From: Dendrophyllia cribrosa
Taxonomy: Eukaryota > Cnidaria > Anthozoa > Scleractinia > Dendrophylliidae
Assembly (NCBI GenBank): GCA_024195265.1
Contig: JAJLRJ010000008.1
Span: forward strand, 1,059,501-1,123,500
Length of the DNA: 64,000 nt
Direction: 5' to 3'
Shown here: positions 11,101-22,997 of the stretch, piece after piece
Layout: every line of letters begins with the position of its first letter
How positions within the stretch are numbered: position 1 is the first letter of the stretch
Notes under the pieces: model-generated
What the model was told of the DNA's origin: nothing
The model's input: the letters and a program-made list of their open reading frames with translations, nothing else
Database searches by the model: none
Translations under genes and position numbers: made by a program

Positions 11101-14100
11101 GTGATTAAATACTGAACATTTTGCACCAGAAGCTTAACACTTAAGGCAAAACAACCCAAATGTAAATTAAAACTTCAGAATGCATAAACAAGAAATTGCT
11201 GAGAAAACGGGAACAACAATGAAAATATATAACTTGTACGAAAATATGACATGAACAATTCAGCACAGATATGGAAGGAGTCAGGTATTTGTAAAATCAA
11301 CAGAAAAACACAAATGCTCATAAATACCAGTGTTATTTTCCATGATGTATCTTCTAATAGTGATTTCACAAACTTGATAACTGTATACCAATAAAACTAG
11401 GCTGCTTATATCCTTAAAACATTCTGCACTGTAAAATGTGCAACAACAGTGAAAATTGAAGGATCTTTCAATTTCTCTCCTTGAAGCAAATCCGATATTT
11501 GTAATGTCTATTTCTGGCAATTGTGATCCTGTTGACCTTTCATAACTCAAATCCCCAAGTACTCATTCAGACAATTAAAACATTCAGCTGATAAATGGTT
11601 CTGATAAATGCTTTAAGTATGGTCTTGCCTAAAACACTTCTAGCATTCCACTGCAGTGTATCAGCAGAACACTCTCATGCAGATATTGCATTACAAAGAT
11701 CAATATATGCAGGCTTGCCCTCACTTGCCCACACAAAATCAAGTATAATGGCTGTCTCTATCCTCTTGTGAAAACTTATGTGCTATTCGAGAGTCAACAA
11801 CAATATGTCCCTAGGGACACAAAAGATGTTTACAAAGCAAATATCAGGGGACAAAATAAGCATAATTTTGTGAAGTATTTAGTTTCTATGTTGTGTTTCT
11901 TATACTGAGGATTCCAAACTTGCCAACAGAAAGATCAAATTTTGTAGAATTATTATAATAACTTTTCTTGACTAAGTGAGAAATCAAGAAAGTTCTAGAC
12001 CAAAGTATAAATCATTCTGCATTGTGTGACATGTTCACAAGAATGGATGGAGGGAGGGTTAAGTTATTTTCTGCTTCAGTGCACTGGTATTTTCCCACGG
12101 TGGAATGTAAATAAGGAGCTTATAAAGGATGACATCAAAGGAATATTTGCTGGCATTGCACATTCCTAAGTCATGATTGCTTGGGTGTCAGACACTGCTT
12201 CTTGCATCACAAGTTCAGATCTAGTAAATCCAAGTAGTTAGTCAGACCTGCACAGAGACAACTTTGGTGAGCACCATTGACTGTTCTTTCATCTGTCACC
12301 AATATTTATATGTATAATTAACAACTCATGCAATTAAATACTTATATGTAGTTCAGAAACCATTCAGCTGAGTGATAAGCCTGGGAAAAATTCAAATTCA
12401 GATTTCCATGACCTTCTTGCAAATGTGGGTGCTAACAAGGCAAACACATCCAAATTACACTGTTTGTCTGAGAGATTGATGTTATTAATACTTTAAATGT
12501 ATATTTCCATATTCATTCTTAACGGGACAGGGTCCTGGCTGATATACAATCATGTATCATAAACGTTTCATGGTAATGGTCAGAATCTACAAGAAAAACT
12601 TGAGAAAGCTTGTTTTATTATCTTGAAAAAGGAAGAACAAAATGCCCAAAATTGATGAAAGCAAAGATCTGAAATAATATCTAAAGGAACAAAATAATGG
12701 ATAAAAGAGTGAACATTCCACAAGAATGGCAATATTTTTTACTTCTTGACCACCACCTTATGGGTGGGGTGGGGGAGATGACATCAACAATGGACCGATA
12801 GCGGCTGCCTGAGGCGCCTTCATAAGCTGACGTCCGATCTCATTCTCATAACTGTATGTAAAGCGCCATGAGACACGTGATATGTGCGCTAAATAAGTCA
12901 TCCATTCAGTCATCCATTCCTGTCACAAAATCAAATTTGATGAACTGTAATCCACTTCCATCCTTGCAATCCTGCACTTTATCTGCAAACTAATGCTTCT
13001 GATTTGCTCCATAGAATTTTTTTTTTCAAATTTACATGTAGTTGTATATTTGGTAGCATGTTTGGCGATATGACATGGAAATAAGCTATGGAAAATTTTG
13101 CTATTTGTGGAACAGTGTGCCTTTAACTTCAGAAAAATGTATGAAAAGCAAACTTAAGATTTTACCAAGCAAATTTGTGCAACATATATCTAAACTCTGT
13201 ACAACTATTACAAACAAGGATGACATCCAGTCACTATATTTTAAACTCTTGGTGCATTTGTCTGTAATACATGTATTTTCTCACAAACTTTGTCCACTGC
13301 ACACATGGAAAGTTAACAGACTATTTTATGTGACATTAAAAATGCAATTATACAGCTATTTTTAGTGTAACTCACTCAGGCATGCTTCAAAATTTGAAAT
13401 GAAAAAATTATGCAGGATTAAACTTTTACACGACTCATTTGACACTGGAATTTTCCATACAAACACTGCAATTTCTGTGTACACATTTACCTACATGTAC
13501 AAATACATCCACATAATTTCATGACGTTATTTCAATCACTTACTTTAACTTAAATTTAAATTTAAAAATAGTTTGTATGAAAATGTAAACATTATTTAAA
13601 CAGTAATATTTCATGCCTTAAAGTTCCATTATATTTTTTTCACCATCATATTTATTAAATACTTTTGAAGTCTGTAATAAGAACACCATTGGGACCAAAT
13701 CCCGCAAGTTTTCATGAATGGTGTAATACAGTGGAACCTTGCTTTACGGACACCCGCTTAATACGGACACCCTGTTATTGCGGACAGTTGTTTTGTTCCC
13801 AGCTGAAAGCCCATTCTCTCTAAAATTTACCCGCATAATACAGACACCCGTTTATACAGACTACGGACAGTTTTTCCCGTCCCGACCAAAACAATCTTAT
13901 AGAAAGTTACATGTAACCTCCCCTTAATACGGACAATAAATATTTGGCTAATTCTAAGCGATAAAAATGTTTTCAAATGCGTTAAGTCTGAGTCAGCTAC
14001 ATAATTAATATAATATCAGTTTGGTTGAAAGAAAATTACAAACGTTGGTCTTATCATAATGTTTTAGTGTTGGGGTTAGATGCGGTACAGTTATTTACTG

Positions 14101-17100
14101 TATTTTTCCTTAAAAACAATGAAACATTTAAATTATATCATCCATGTGAACCCGCTTAATACGGACACCCCGTTAATACGGACAGTTTCCGTGGTCCCTT
14201 CGGTGTCTGTATCAATGGGGTTCAACTGTATACATGTATGTTTTTCAAGACGAATTGTTTGTATTAACAAGTTTAATTTTACGCAGGATTGTTTTATATT
14301 TTTTTATATATAAATTACACGTAAATGGGTGTTTCTAGTGGGTTAGTTTCAGAGAGGGTCTGTGGACTTTCTCCAGGACTGAGTAAACTGCCTAAATAAA
14401 AAAAATGTTTGTACACAATGTAGGTCTTCATGATCATTATTTGTATTTCTTGCAGCTCTTTCTATAGTAATTACAAATCCATTGTGTATACTTTCAGAAT
14501 TTACAAACATTGGTTTTGATAAAAAAATATAGTTTAAAAATCCTGCTTCCATTTAATAATTGAAAGCAAAAGAAATTAAAAAACAACTTACCTCGACGCG
14601 TTCTTCTTAATTTTCTTTTACTAGAGTTCTGTAAGAAAACATTAAATTCAAATTATTTGTCTGAGTTGTAAATGTAAGAATGATCTAAATAACAAATATG
14701 TGTATTAAGATCACAAGAAAATTGAGAAATCAAACTGATCAACACAGTCAAGTGCTATGCTTAAAAAAGAAAAGAAATAAGGCAACTATGAATACACTTT
14801 TTTCATAAATCGCAGTCTATTTATTATTCTTTTATACATTGTAAGTATGTTGATAATTGAAGGGCCGAGAGCATGTCCAGCCTACATGTATATGACTTTT
14901 TAGGCCTTTTTTTATTTTTTCTCGCTCAGAATAGCTCAGAATAGCCTCATTTTATCGTATAGCGAATAATATCACAAGCCCTTGTCGAATTTGCACTAAC
15001 CCTAAGGAATTTGACCAATTTCACCTGAAAAAAGCAGAGTTCTGGCCCTCCAGTGCTTTGATGGTACATTCAGAGCGCAATTTCGAAGCCATTTGAAAGC
15101 AGTTTGGCCGTGAGAATACGCGACTGCAATACTTCTCACCAGTGCCAACAACTAAACGAAAATACCGTTATTTACGCACGCCTGGCTTGCTTATCTATCG
15201 TGAGCTCACTACGGCAACACATCGCCTCTGTAGCATGTGTGTAAGCCAACGTGTATGAGGCCCGTCCGGTGATTGAAAGACATCATTAAGTCCGGAAATC
15301 CTTGAGTCTCTAGCACTTCTCAAAGAAACGAGTCGTGTTTCTTGTCCTTCCTTGTGTCTGAAGCGCCATTTAGCGCTCGAGGTGAAAAACGGACCTTGGT
15401 CGGGAAGACGAGCCGGCGGGAAAGTCTGGAATCACTTCGGATCAAAAAAGGGGCAGCGTTGAGAGTTGTGGGCCATTTCCCATCCCGTGCCGTGGTCGAA
15501 ATGCCCGATATCCGAAGTGCTTTGAGACTTCTAGTATTTTGCAATAACTTTCGGGCGGGAACTCCATTTCGGTTTTGTTGTAGGATTTCCCGACATGCTT
15601 TGCGACCGTGGTAGATGGGTCCGCTGTGCGTGGTCGGGCACTTGAAATACAGCTTTGGGCAGCTCGAAGTGAGTTGTTGCTGGCCGGCGGGAAGACGTTT
15701 CGCATTTGGAGTCTTTAATGCAACATTAAATTCGATCTAAAGGATTTTGAAATCGAGATACGCATTTTGATGCGTATCAACCTTTTAATAATAAAACTTA
15801 GGCTGAAGTGAGCATGTGTTCGTCTGTGGTCTAGTGGTTTGGTCGGGGATTTGCGCTCGGACGGCTCCGGGTTCGAATCACGCTCAGCATCATTTTTTTT
15901 TTCTTTCTTTCTTCGAACTGGACATTATGAAAGTGATTTACTTTTTTTGCGTTCGTCAAAATTCCTTACGTTTAATTTTACAAAAATATCGAACCGTGTC
16001 AGTGCGAAAACAGAAGCTTACCGCAATATTGCGTTACAATAGGAGCCTTTGATTGATTGATTTTTTTTTTTTGAATATGGTATTTCTCGAAAACGACGGA
16101 AAAAACAACGGAAAAAAATTCGGAACAATGTTTTGCAACTAATTTCTAGTTCACATGCCAAAATAATTATTGGACAAATCTGAGCAAGAAAAAATAAAAA
16201 AAGGCCTAAAAAGTCATATAGGCTGGACATGCTCTCGGCCCTTCAATTAGCCCTAGCCTTATTTTAGAGTAAAAATTATTTTGAATTTTCAACATGCTAA
16301 TGAGGCCAGTACGGCTCATAAACATGTAATAAAAAAAATAATTAATTGATTGGTATTTAAGAAAAAGGTCTATAGAGGCAACTGTATTCTTCATGCACTG
16401 TTTGACACATTTTACTACAAAACAAAATTAAAAACAGCTATTCTTACCTTCATAATTAAAGATAAATATTCTTGTGTTTGCCCTAAAAAAAAATTGAAAA
16501 AACATTATTTTTTATTGATTCCATTGTCTTGTTTCAGCTACATGTAACTCTTCTTCTAAAGACTGTTTGAAAAAAATAAAAACACATGCAAAGAGTTACA
16601 TGTAAAGGAACAGAGAGAAATAATAACAAATGATAATTCCAGACTTGTCTCTTATTATTGTAGTCCAACCTAAGCCTGTTTTTTTTTATATGCCAGGAAA
16701 ATCCCAGATTTTTCCAACTTATGATAAATTAATCATCAATAATCACTGAGAAAACCAAGGTTCAGTCAGCTTGCAGACAATTTTGTGTGCTAGTTGACAA
16801 TTTTTTTTCCGTGAAGCAAAAATATTTGTTTACTAGATTCTTAAACATCTGCACTAATTCCAAAAATCCAAAAGAGTATGTATCATTGAGATTTGTTTTG
16901 TATTATGGAAAAGGCCAAATATCCAGTGAGAATTTAACATTAAAACAGTGACCCGAGTCAGACTTGCTGGGTAAATATATTAATTATTGGATAATAAGGT
17001 CAATATGGCTATTAAAACCCACTGCTAAGAAAGCAATTGTCATGTCATGTCACTGACTATAATTTATATATAATTCAGGGATGGAAATTAGCACTGACCC

Positions 17101-20100
17101 ACAAATTGTACATGTTTTGGTGCAGTCCTAAAAGCCATTCTCCCAAATGGAGAGAGCTGTCAAAATTAAGTTTCCAACCCTTCTTTCTGAACTACATGTA
17201 ATAATATTACAAAGCCTCTTTTCATCCAAGTGTATCTACATATATAGTTATTACATGTAAGTCACTTAAGATGTGTTTTTAGAGCAACCTAACAAACTGC
17301 TGGGTCAAAATCTGTAATGAATTGACATCCCATTCAGTACACCGTACCCCTGGTAGCTTTATGCTATGGAAACTGAAGGTGCCAGACTTGATGAATAACT
17401 ATGCTTGGAAAAAGTTTTCCTGGTTTTTGAAACTGTGCGAGGATATCCAGGGTAAGTTACAACTTTTAGAAAAAAGTGACTGCAGTCTTTTTAACAAATT
17501 TAAACATAGAGACCACCCACTACATAGTTTACTTCCAAGGTATAAACCATCATCTGCGCGCCTTAGAAACAGAACCAGTAATTGTAACATTGGATATGTA
17601 TTTTTATCTGATGAACAAATAGAGGTTATTCAGCGTGAAGTTGTGTAATGCGGGAGTATTTTTACAAGTCAGTTTTTATTTTTTCCAGCCTTTTGGCGAG
17701 AAAAAATAAATGCTGACAAGTAAAAATGCCCAGCCGTACAACACAACTTCACACTGAATAAATTGTTTATTATATGACAGTAATCTTCTCCTAAAACTAA
17801 GTTTAGAAACCCAGCGCGCGGTCAGAAGAGTGTAATAACGTGTCATATTTGCACTTGTTTTGATGCATATTTGCACTCTAAAATGCTACGTCGAATAATA
17901 AAGACTTATTATTATTATTATTATTATTATTATTGTTAGTTACTAACTGCATCCCTTACTATACACTTAGAAACAATTTTGTTTTTTAAATATTTTTAAT
18001 TGTTTAATTTGTTAATAAAAACATTTTTTCTTTAGGAAATCATTGACAATATTAACAGAGAGAAAACCATTAAAAAGCTTTGTACATCTTTCAAATGGTA
18101 TAATAATAATAATCAGCTAAAACCTGCAAGTTCCCACATGTTATAAATTTCCACATGAAAAATGTCAAGAACACCTTTCATCAAAGTTAAAGGCACCAGA
18201 AATTGCACCAGTTTTAAATAAATGATTTTAGAAGTTCCTCATGGCAAGAATTAATAATTAAATACAACTACCCCAGTCAATAACTTCATCTGAAAATTAA
18301 ATATTACATGTTGCATGAAAGAGGTCTTGTAGTATTTACATGCAAGTCTGCTACAATATACATGTATCACATCGGGCATGGAACAACTTTATTTTTTTCA
18401 CAAGTCACTCTGAAATGATTTAATACAGAGTTGAAGTATGACTTGTAAACACTGCCTTATGCTTGTGCACATGGCTGAAAACAATAGAAACAAGGAAAAG
18501 GTATTGTCTTGTACTAGTAAAATTGCCCGAGGCATTAGATTGGCCTGCTGTCTCACGCATTCTTTTCAAACTGAAGTCATGAACACAACACCTTTGTTGT
18601 GAGTTCTTTAAAAGGCCTCCAGAGAGGCAGCTGGCCAGAGCTGGCATTGTAAAAGATAACTGACAATCAGGGATATTGATGCTGGAGTAAAATCTTGATA
18701 AAGAAGCCAAACCACACATGAATGCTTGTTAAACTATAATTATATTAAACTACATATTTTCCTTGATTTAGATCTGTCTGACCAAGTCAAGACTGCAAAT
18801 ACTTTACAAAGTTTGTAAAGTTTGAAAACGTTAATTAAACGTAAACGGTTAGATAATCCTTTCAATCACGTGTAGAAATGTTGCAATATTTTCATAAAAC
18901 GTTCTGAAAGAATTAGGCTTTCAGAAAGAAGTTTACTTGGACATATGCGATCGATATACGAAACCCTACTCAAGTGCTGCAATTAGCGCAAATGTAAGAT
19001 TTTAAAATTGATTTTTAACGATCAAGAAAACGTAAACAACGCTTCGCAACAGGCCATTTCTGCGTCAGTGGAATACAATGGAACGACCAACGATTCACGC
19101 CATTTCAAGAATTAGGAAGTGTAACGAATACATTATCTATCAAATTAATAAAAAAATCAAAGCCTTAGTCCTTTTTTGGCATATTAAACTATGCTTTTAT
19201 CGTTATGCACATATCTGGGTAGCTGAATATAGAAAGTACTGTACGTGACCTAAATTAAAAACGCAAGGGAAGCGACGGCAAAACACCGTTTTCTAATTCT
19301 GTGACCGTATGTTGACATTAACCTTCTCGGGTTTCAAATATGTCACGAATTGCGATTAATCCCTACTTACAATCATCTTGCTTATTAGAAGAATCTTTGA
19401 AAACGCCCACAATAAAATCGTGAAACTAAGAGAAAAATTCCTTTAGCGTGAATATGGAAAACCTTGACAACGCGTGAATTGAATGACCAACCCGCGATTC
19501 AATAGTTATTCAAAATACACTGACTTTAGCAAGACAACATGCAGCGAGCTTTTCGAGGCAACTAACTAGCCATTTGCACGTAAAACTAGAACTTCTTTCG
19601 CTTTTTTAGCAAGTAGTATAAGCTAATTACAGTGTATTGTAACAAAAAAATAAAAGGAATCAAACGACAAATGCTTGAATTAGAGAAGGTGAAGTGTGAT
19701 GCCCTCTGGTATTAAGCTAAGTGCCAGCGATTTTGTAAACTTGCGCTAAAAATCCAGCCATAAAACTACAGGAACGAAATATTTAGGTTTTCCATTATTT
19801 TGCGCTAATAATTCTAGCTTGTGTTTTATCAATTTAATCTCAAGATGGCTCTTAAATGCGATTTTTCTCAAAGACCTATCGGTCTCATAATTTCACTGTC
19901 CACTTTCAGACCTTTTACGATTTGCGCCTCGCGCCGGCCGCGTAATAACACAATAATACGGGTTTTATCGCATATGGCTCTAACACAGCATAACCGAGTA
20001 AAGAAAGACTCTCTAAATGTAAAATGTTCACAATATTTAAACACAATTAGACTACTTCTACGGAAGCACCACACTAATGAGCAAACAGAAGTTAAATTGC

Positions 20101-20244
20101 GGTGTAATGACCGAAGAAGCTCGTCCCACGAGTTTTTGCATCACATCATGCAAGGAGCGAATTTTCCAAGCAAAACACTCTACGCTTACCTTGGCCCCAA
20201 CATAAGGTCGTCCAGTATAGCAAAATCCAAAAGCCCAGGTACAT
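7960..20244 (-). CDS. Single-pass membrane protein: signal peptide, VWC domain, TM helix, two PPxY motifs
   Basis: Four exons join in frame (all phase 1): 20,190-20,244, 9,640-9,837, 8,672-8,836 and 7,960-8,147, giving 201 residues. Exon 1 gives a hydrophobic signal peptide, MYLGFWILLYWTTLCWGQ. Exon 2 encodes one VWC module with ten cysteines in the usual pattern (CLHCKC early, KCCAYTC at the end). Exon 3 encodes LAIIISLSVGLLLLLVLLIF followed by a basic stop-transfer DRNRKKNQRNR. Exon 4 encodes a tail with EPPPPYTP and EPPPPYEI, typical ligands for WW domains of NEDD4-type ubiquitin ligases, then the stop. All junctions have GT/AG signals. The layout is like WBP1, VOPP1 or Shisa proteins (Cys-rich ectodomain, TM, PPxY) but with a VWC module, often a BMP-binding fold. 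Function is inferred only. Intron 1 is 10.4 kb and full of repeats. In-frame ATGs upstream of exon 1 (to about 20,313) could lengthen the N-terminus. Confidence 0.75.
8672..8836 (-). CDS. Exon 3 of the membrane protein: transmembrane helix
   Basis: This 165-nt phase 1-1 exon holds a short Glu/Ala-rich stalk, about 22 hydrophobic residues (AELAIIISLSVGLLLLLVLL onward), and a strongly basic flank that predicts the tail is cytoplasmic. The acceptor is TTTTTTACCAG and the donor CCAG/GTAAGT. Confidence 0.82.
9226..9500 (+). mobile_element. MITE in intron 2 of the membrane protein gene
   Basis: The left end AGAGCAGTTATCATTTGAGT and the right end, reverse complement AGAGTGGATTTCAATTGAAT, are imperfect TIRs. 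The body shares long phrases with 4,985-5,335 and, inverted, 51,000-51,285 (AAGTAAAACCAAAAC, GTTGTGATTGGCCAGA). Confidence 0.7.
9640..9837 (-). CDS. Exon 2 of the membrane protein: VWC domain
   Basis: This 198-nt phase 1-1 exon encodes a single complete VWC domain, starting ESFCTDINGNK and ending YTCPS. The acceptor is CTCCATAG and the donor CAG/GTTAGT. The symmetric phase means the domain could have been gained as an exon module. The ten cysteines and the CxxCxC and CCxxC clusters are the family signature. Confidence 0.85.
9838..12690. other. Intron 1 sequence, no supported feature
   Basis: This is the left part of the 10.4-kb intron 1 of the minus-strand membrane protein gene. It is A+T-rich, with a short ATATAT tract near 10,985-11,010. 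The open frames are short and have no recognisable domains. Confidence 0.5.
12700..13130 (+). repeat. Dispersed repeat, second copy at 57.2 kb
   Basis: The segment from AACATTCCACAAGAATGG to GGAACAGTGTGC matches 57,205-57,452 in the same orientation (shared phrases TTGATGAACTGTAATCCACT and CTTGTAATCCTGCACTTT-like). This copy carries about 165 extra bases (roughly 12,752-12,917) between TTGACCACC and CTGTCA that the 57.2-kb copy lacks, so one copy has gained an insertion or the other has lost it. Confidence 0.72.
13729..14228. mobile_element. 500-bp pogo/Tigger-like non-autonomous element with TA target site
   Basis: The left end is TA/CAGTGGAACCTTGCTTTACG and the right end, reverse complement, is TA/CAGTTGAACCCCATTGATAC. 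The CAGT-type termini and TA on both flanks fit the pogo branch of Tc1/mariner. Subterminal sequence holds repeated CTTAATACGGACACC phrases in both orientations, possible transposase sites. There is no transposase frame. Confidence 0.85.
14859..16244. mobile_element. 1.39-kb non-autonomous TIR element
   Basis: The termini GAAGGGCCGAGAGCATGTCC are mirrored at both ends and the TIRs run about 70 bp through TTTTTAGGCCTTTTTTTATT and TGCTCAGA-like sequence. AATT lies on both flanks (14,855-14,858 and 16,245-16,248), either a 4-bp TSD or the outermost TIR. The body at 15,000-15,620 is shared, inverted, with 60,285-61,150. The superfamily is not assigned. Confidence 0.82.
15820..15893 (+). repeat. 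tRNA-like sequence inside the TIR element
   Basis: It has an A-box-like TGGTCTAGTGG and a B-box-like GGGTTCGAATC with tRNA-like spacing, followed by a T-rich tract. The acceptor stem does not pair convincingly, so I read it as a tRNA-derived fragment, perhaps a SINE head, rather than a functional gene. Confidence 0.45.
16245..17390. other. Intron 1 sequence, no supported feature
   Basis: A+T-rich intronic sequence with several TACATGTA words and no coding signal I can support. Confidence 0.4.
17390..17645 (+). pseudogene. LINE-type retrotransposon C-terminal fragment
   Basis: The frame encodes LFNKFKHRDHPLHSLLPRYK and SARLRNRTSNC, resembling the tail of non-LTR retrotransposon ORF2 proteins, which commonly have HPLHPLLP and LR-rich phrases near the end. 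No RT core is present. A short hairpin and then a TTA microsatellite follow, like a LINE 3' tail. Confidence 0.5.
17626..17763. repeat. Imperfect inverted repeat, arms about 64 bp
   Basis: Arm 1 (about 17,626-17,690) contains TTATTCAGCGTGAAGTTGTG and arm 2 (about 17,700-17,763) is its near reverse complement, containing CACAACTTCACACTGAATAA. The loop is under 10 nt. It overlaps the end of the LINE-like frame. Confidence 0.75.
17906..17934. repeat. TTA microsatellite
   Basis: About nine to ten TTA/ATT units follow AATAAAGAC, consistent with a retroelement 3' tail. Confidence 0.9.
17940..20189. other. Intron 1 sequence, no supported feature
   Basis: The right part of intron 1 of the membrane protein gene. 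Open frames near 18,420-18,719 (minus) and 19,821-20,264 (plus, antisense to exon 1) have no family signature and no compatible splice phase. Confidence 0.45.
20190..20244 (-). CDS. Exon 1 of the membrane protein: signal peptide
   Basis: This encodes an 18-residue hydrophobic leader ending CWGQ, then donor CAAG/GTAAGC in phase 1. Joined directly to 9,837 it reads ...CWGQ-ESFC, placing the predicted cleavage site next to the first VWC cysteine. The distance (10.4 kb) and the absence of transcript data limit confidence. Confidence 0.6.
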
Positions 20245-22997
20245 TCCACGACTATATTCTCTAAAAATTCTCCTCCACAACCATCGCAAAGTGGCAGAAA
20301 TACGCGACATACACGAAAGCTGCGTAGCTAATTCTAAATAATTCATTCTGAGTATGCTAATGTATTTTGACTATTTAATTTATGTTAAGAAGTCAACATC
20401 GAAACGAGGCGCGCAATTGAAGTTTGCGGCGAGCCTGCGAAAGTTTATTCAGGTGGCAAGTTTCTGGTGCGAAAACACAAGGCATGCGAATATCTGCGAA
20501 TATAGTAACAAGAAAATCGGTGAACATAATAAAAGACACGTAGAACATTCTCCTTTTTAAACTGCCATTGAAGCACTTGCCGATTTAGCATTTACATTAG
20601 AAAATCTGTTTACATTGTGGGCTGTAAACTAAATAGAGTTTATTTCCCTGCCAAATGAAACCTGTCGGTGAATTAATTTTTATATTCAATTTGTTTGAGA
20701 ATCGAAGGGGACCCGCATTGGTGAAATCGAAATTTAAGCCACTTAAGTGGTCCTGGAAGCTAATTTGGCGATTTTTCAGTTTGCTCAATTTTGCGGTGGG
20801 TGGAAGTTTTAATTATAAATCAGACTCCTTCCAATATAACTCAGTACTCTAGTAAGATTTTTTAACCTTTAACCTTTTTCGTTGGGAAAAAAAGATTTTA
20901 GCTCTACTTTCTCTTTGGTTTACATGTATTTATAGTTTTGGACTAAATCGCAAATAAGTTTGAGCCTGAGGGAGAAATATTTTTGGTCCGCAGAATTATC
21001 GGCGCCTGCAGTAACAGGTGTAGATAACTATAGAAAGAACAAGTTCGTATACCTAAAAGGACGTGTAGTTTCGTTTGTCGGCAACATTGTCTTCAAACGG
21101 TTGCCCATATTAGTCTCGCATTCAAAGAGTTTTGCTAATTTTTTTGTGCACGACCACCCCTTTGCATGACCCAATCGCGCCATCGGACGGTTGGCAATAT
21201 TAAACAGCCGCTTAGCTTGACATCAACTCAATTAACTGGAGTTTCACTGGCGCGGCAGTGACCGGGAAGAAAGTGTCAGTTGTGATGCCTCAAGCGCCGT
21301 AGACTCAACATGCCACCTTGTAACTTATTTGTGTTTGGAAAATTGCATGTTATCTGTGTTATGGGCTCCGAATGAGTGGTGACTTGGTGGCGACTATGGA
21401 GCTCAAAATTTTAGACACAAATAAAATGAACAACTGCTTATATTGTCATCCTGTCAGATAATTGAATTTTGTGATAAGATTCTAAAATTCATTTTATCAA
21501 TTTTCCCTCCTGCTGGGTGTTTCAGTAAATTCTTTGGCTGAACGCCATCAGCAATAAATGACTATCGTAAATAAAGAAATGAAAAAAGTTTAGTAATCGA
21601 TCGTTCTCAGCGGTACCAAAGAAAAACGTCCGTCACCTTTGAAAAACTTAACATTTTTTCCTAGTCAAATAACGGTATTCATTTCAGCATTTGTAAAGCC
21701 TTTCAAATATAAATGCTTTCGCACAGATTGCCCTTGGGTTTATAGCTTTTCACGGTAAGATAATTTTGTAATTTTGTTAACTTTTTTAGTATTATATATA
21801 TAACCACCCAAATAAAAACTATAAACTGGCAGTATTCTCCGACCGATGTCCTTTTCCCATCAATGTTTTACAAAACCGAAATTTATAATTTTTTCATTTT
21901 TTGAGCTTTTACCATGAAAAGCCGAGTTTACTGAAAGACATTTATATATATGTAAGACCCAGAAAGCGGCTTATATAGAATGATTCACTCACTCAATACA
22001 TCTTACCTTTCATATAACACTATATTAAATAGCGTTAAAATCCAAACAGCTTTGAAACGATGGCCGTTTTTTCTTGATAGCTTTCTCCCGTTTTCGGATG
22101 AAAACTTGCAAATTAGGTGCTAATTCCACTGAATTTTACGGTCAGGGACAATGGCCGAGTTGCATGCGGCATGAGAAGCTAACAAAGAGATACCTTTTTA
22201 GTCCGTGCGATTTCTGAATTCTTGGTAAATTTTCCACGGGATTTCTTTGTTACCATGGCCCAGTCAGCTTAACAGCTTCTATTGAAAAACGCTTTAGTTC
22301 TTTAGATGTTTCTTAGATGAAAAAAGCTACCAACTCGTCCCAGCAACGGAGGTAGTCAAGAAAGGCTATAAAACATATACGACCAGTTCATTCGTGATTG
22401 TTTTTTGAACTCGAAAAATAGAATGATTTCTCACAATATATCCAATTAATAATTTATTTTTAGGCGACATAATAGCCATCGTCGCTATTTCGTTTTCGTT
22501 TGCTAAATACTTTCTGTTAATCTCTAAGTAAGCGAGCATTTTGAAAATGAATATCATCGGCAAACGGCAAGTGAAAATATTTTCCGCAAGTCTTTTGATA
22601 GTGAAGTGAGTTGCACAACTCACGTACAGCAATGTCCGATGGAAGTGTTTATGTTATGTTAGCACTATTATCACTAACTTGTAACTGATTTAATTGAAAA
22701 TAAATACAATTCAATCTCACCGGTGAGTTCTATTTTCAACTGATAATACAACCTTTAGTTTCAAAAGAAGTGAAAAACATTATAATAATAACCAGTAGAT
22801 ATGAAGCTATATGATAACCGGTATCGCCGGGTGGCGGTCAGTTACACCAACTGATGTTCGGTCAAGTTACAATTGTTTCACCTGTTCGTCTTGGAACGAA
22901 CATCCACTTTTAAATCTCGTTAGTATAAAATGGGAAATGAAGTGAACCACGCGAATAAAGTCACGTAGTGTAAACTATCATGCCCTCAGCGGTATTT
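20245..22997. other. Upstream flank of the membrane protein gene, no supported gene
   Basis: The 5' UTR and promoter are expected just above 20,244 but I see no clear TATA box. No domain-bearing open frame or transposon ends were recognised in the rest. Confidence 0.4.

Noticed and set aside
14592..14628. A 37-nt minus-strand exon encoding NSSKRKLRRTRR with good splice signals, upstream of the VWC exon.
   Set aside because: Its length would need phase 0 upstream. Exon 1 ends in phase 1, and joining it to this piece gives an immediate stop, whereas joining exon 1 directly to the VWC exon is in frame.
15320..15705. Overlapping 74-90 residue frames on both strands.
   Set aside because: They lie in the body of a TIR element, whose relative at 60.4 kb does not conserve any of these frames over its length.
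18420..18719. A 99-residue minus-strand frame with several cysteines as a possible extra exon.
   Set aside because: The acceptor phase does not match exon 1, no good donor is present, and no domain is recognisable.
19821..20264. A 147-residue plus-strand open frame.
   Set aside because: It is antisense to the signal-peptide exon and has no domain signature or splice support.
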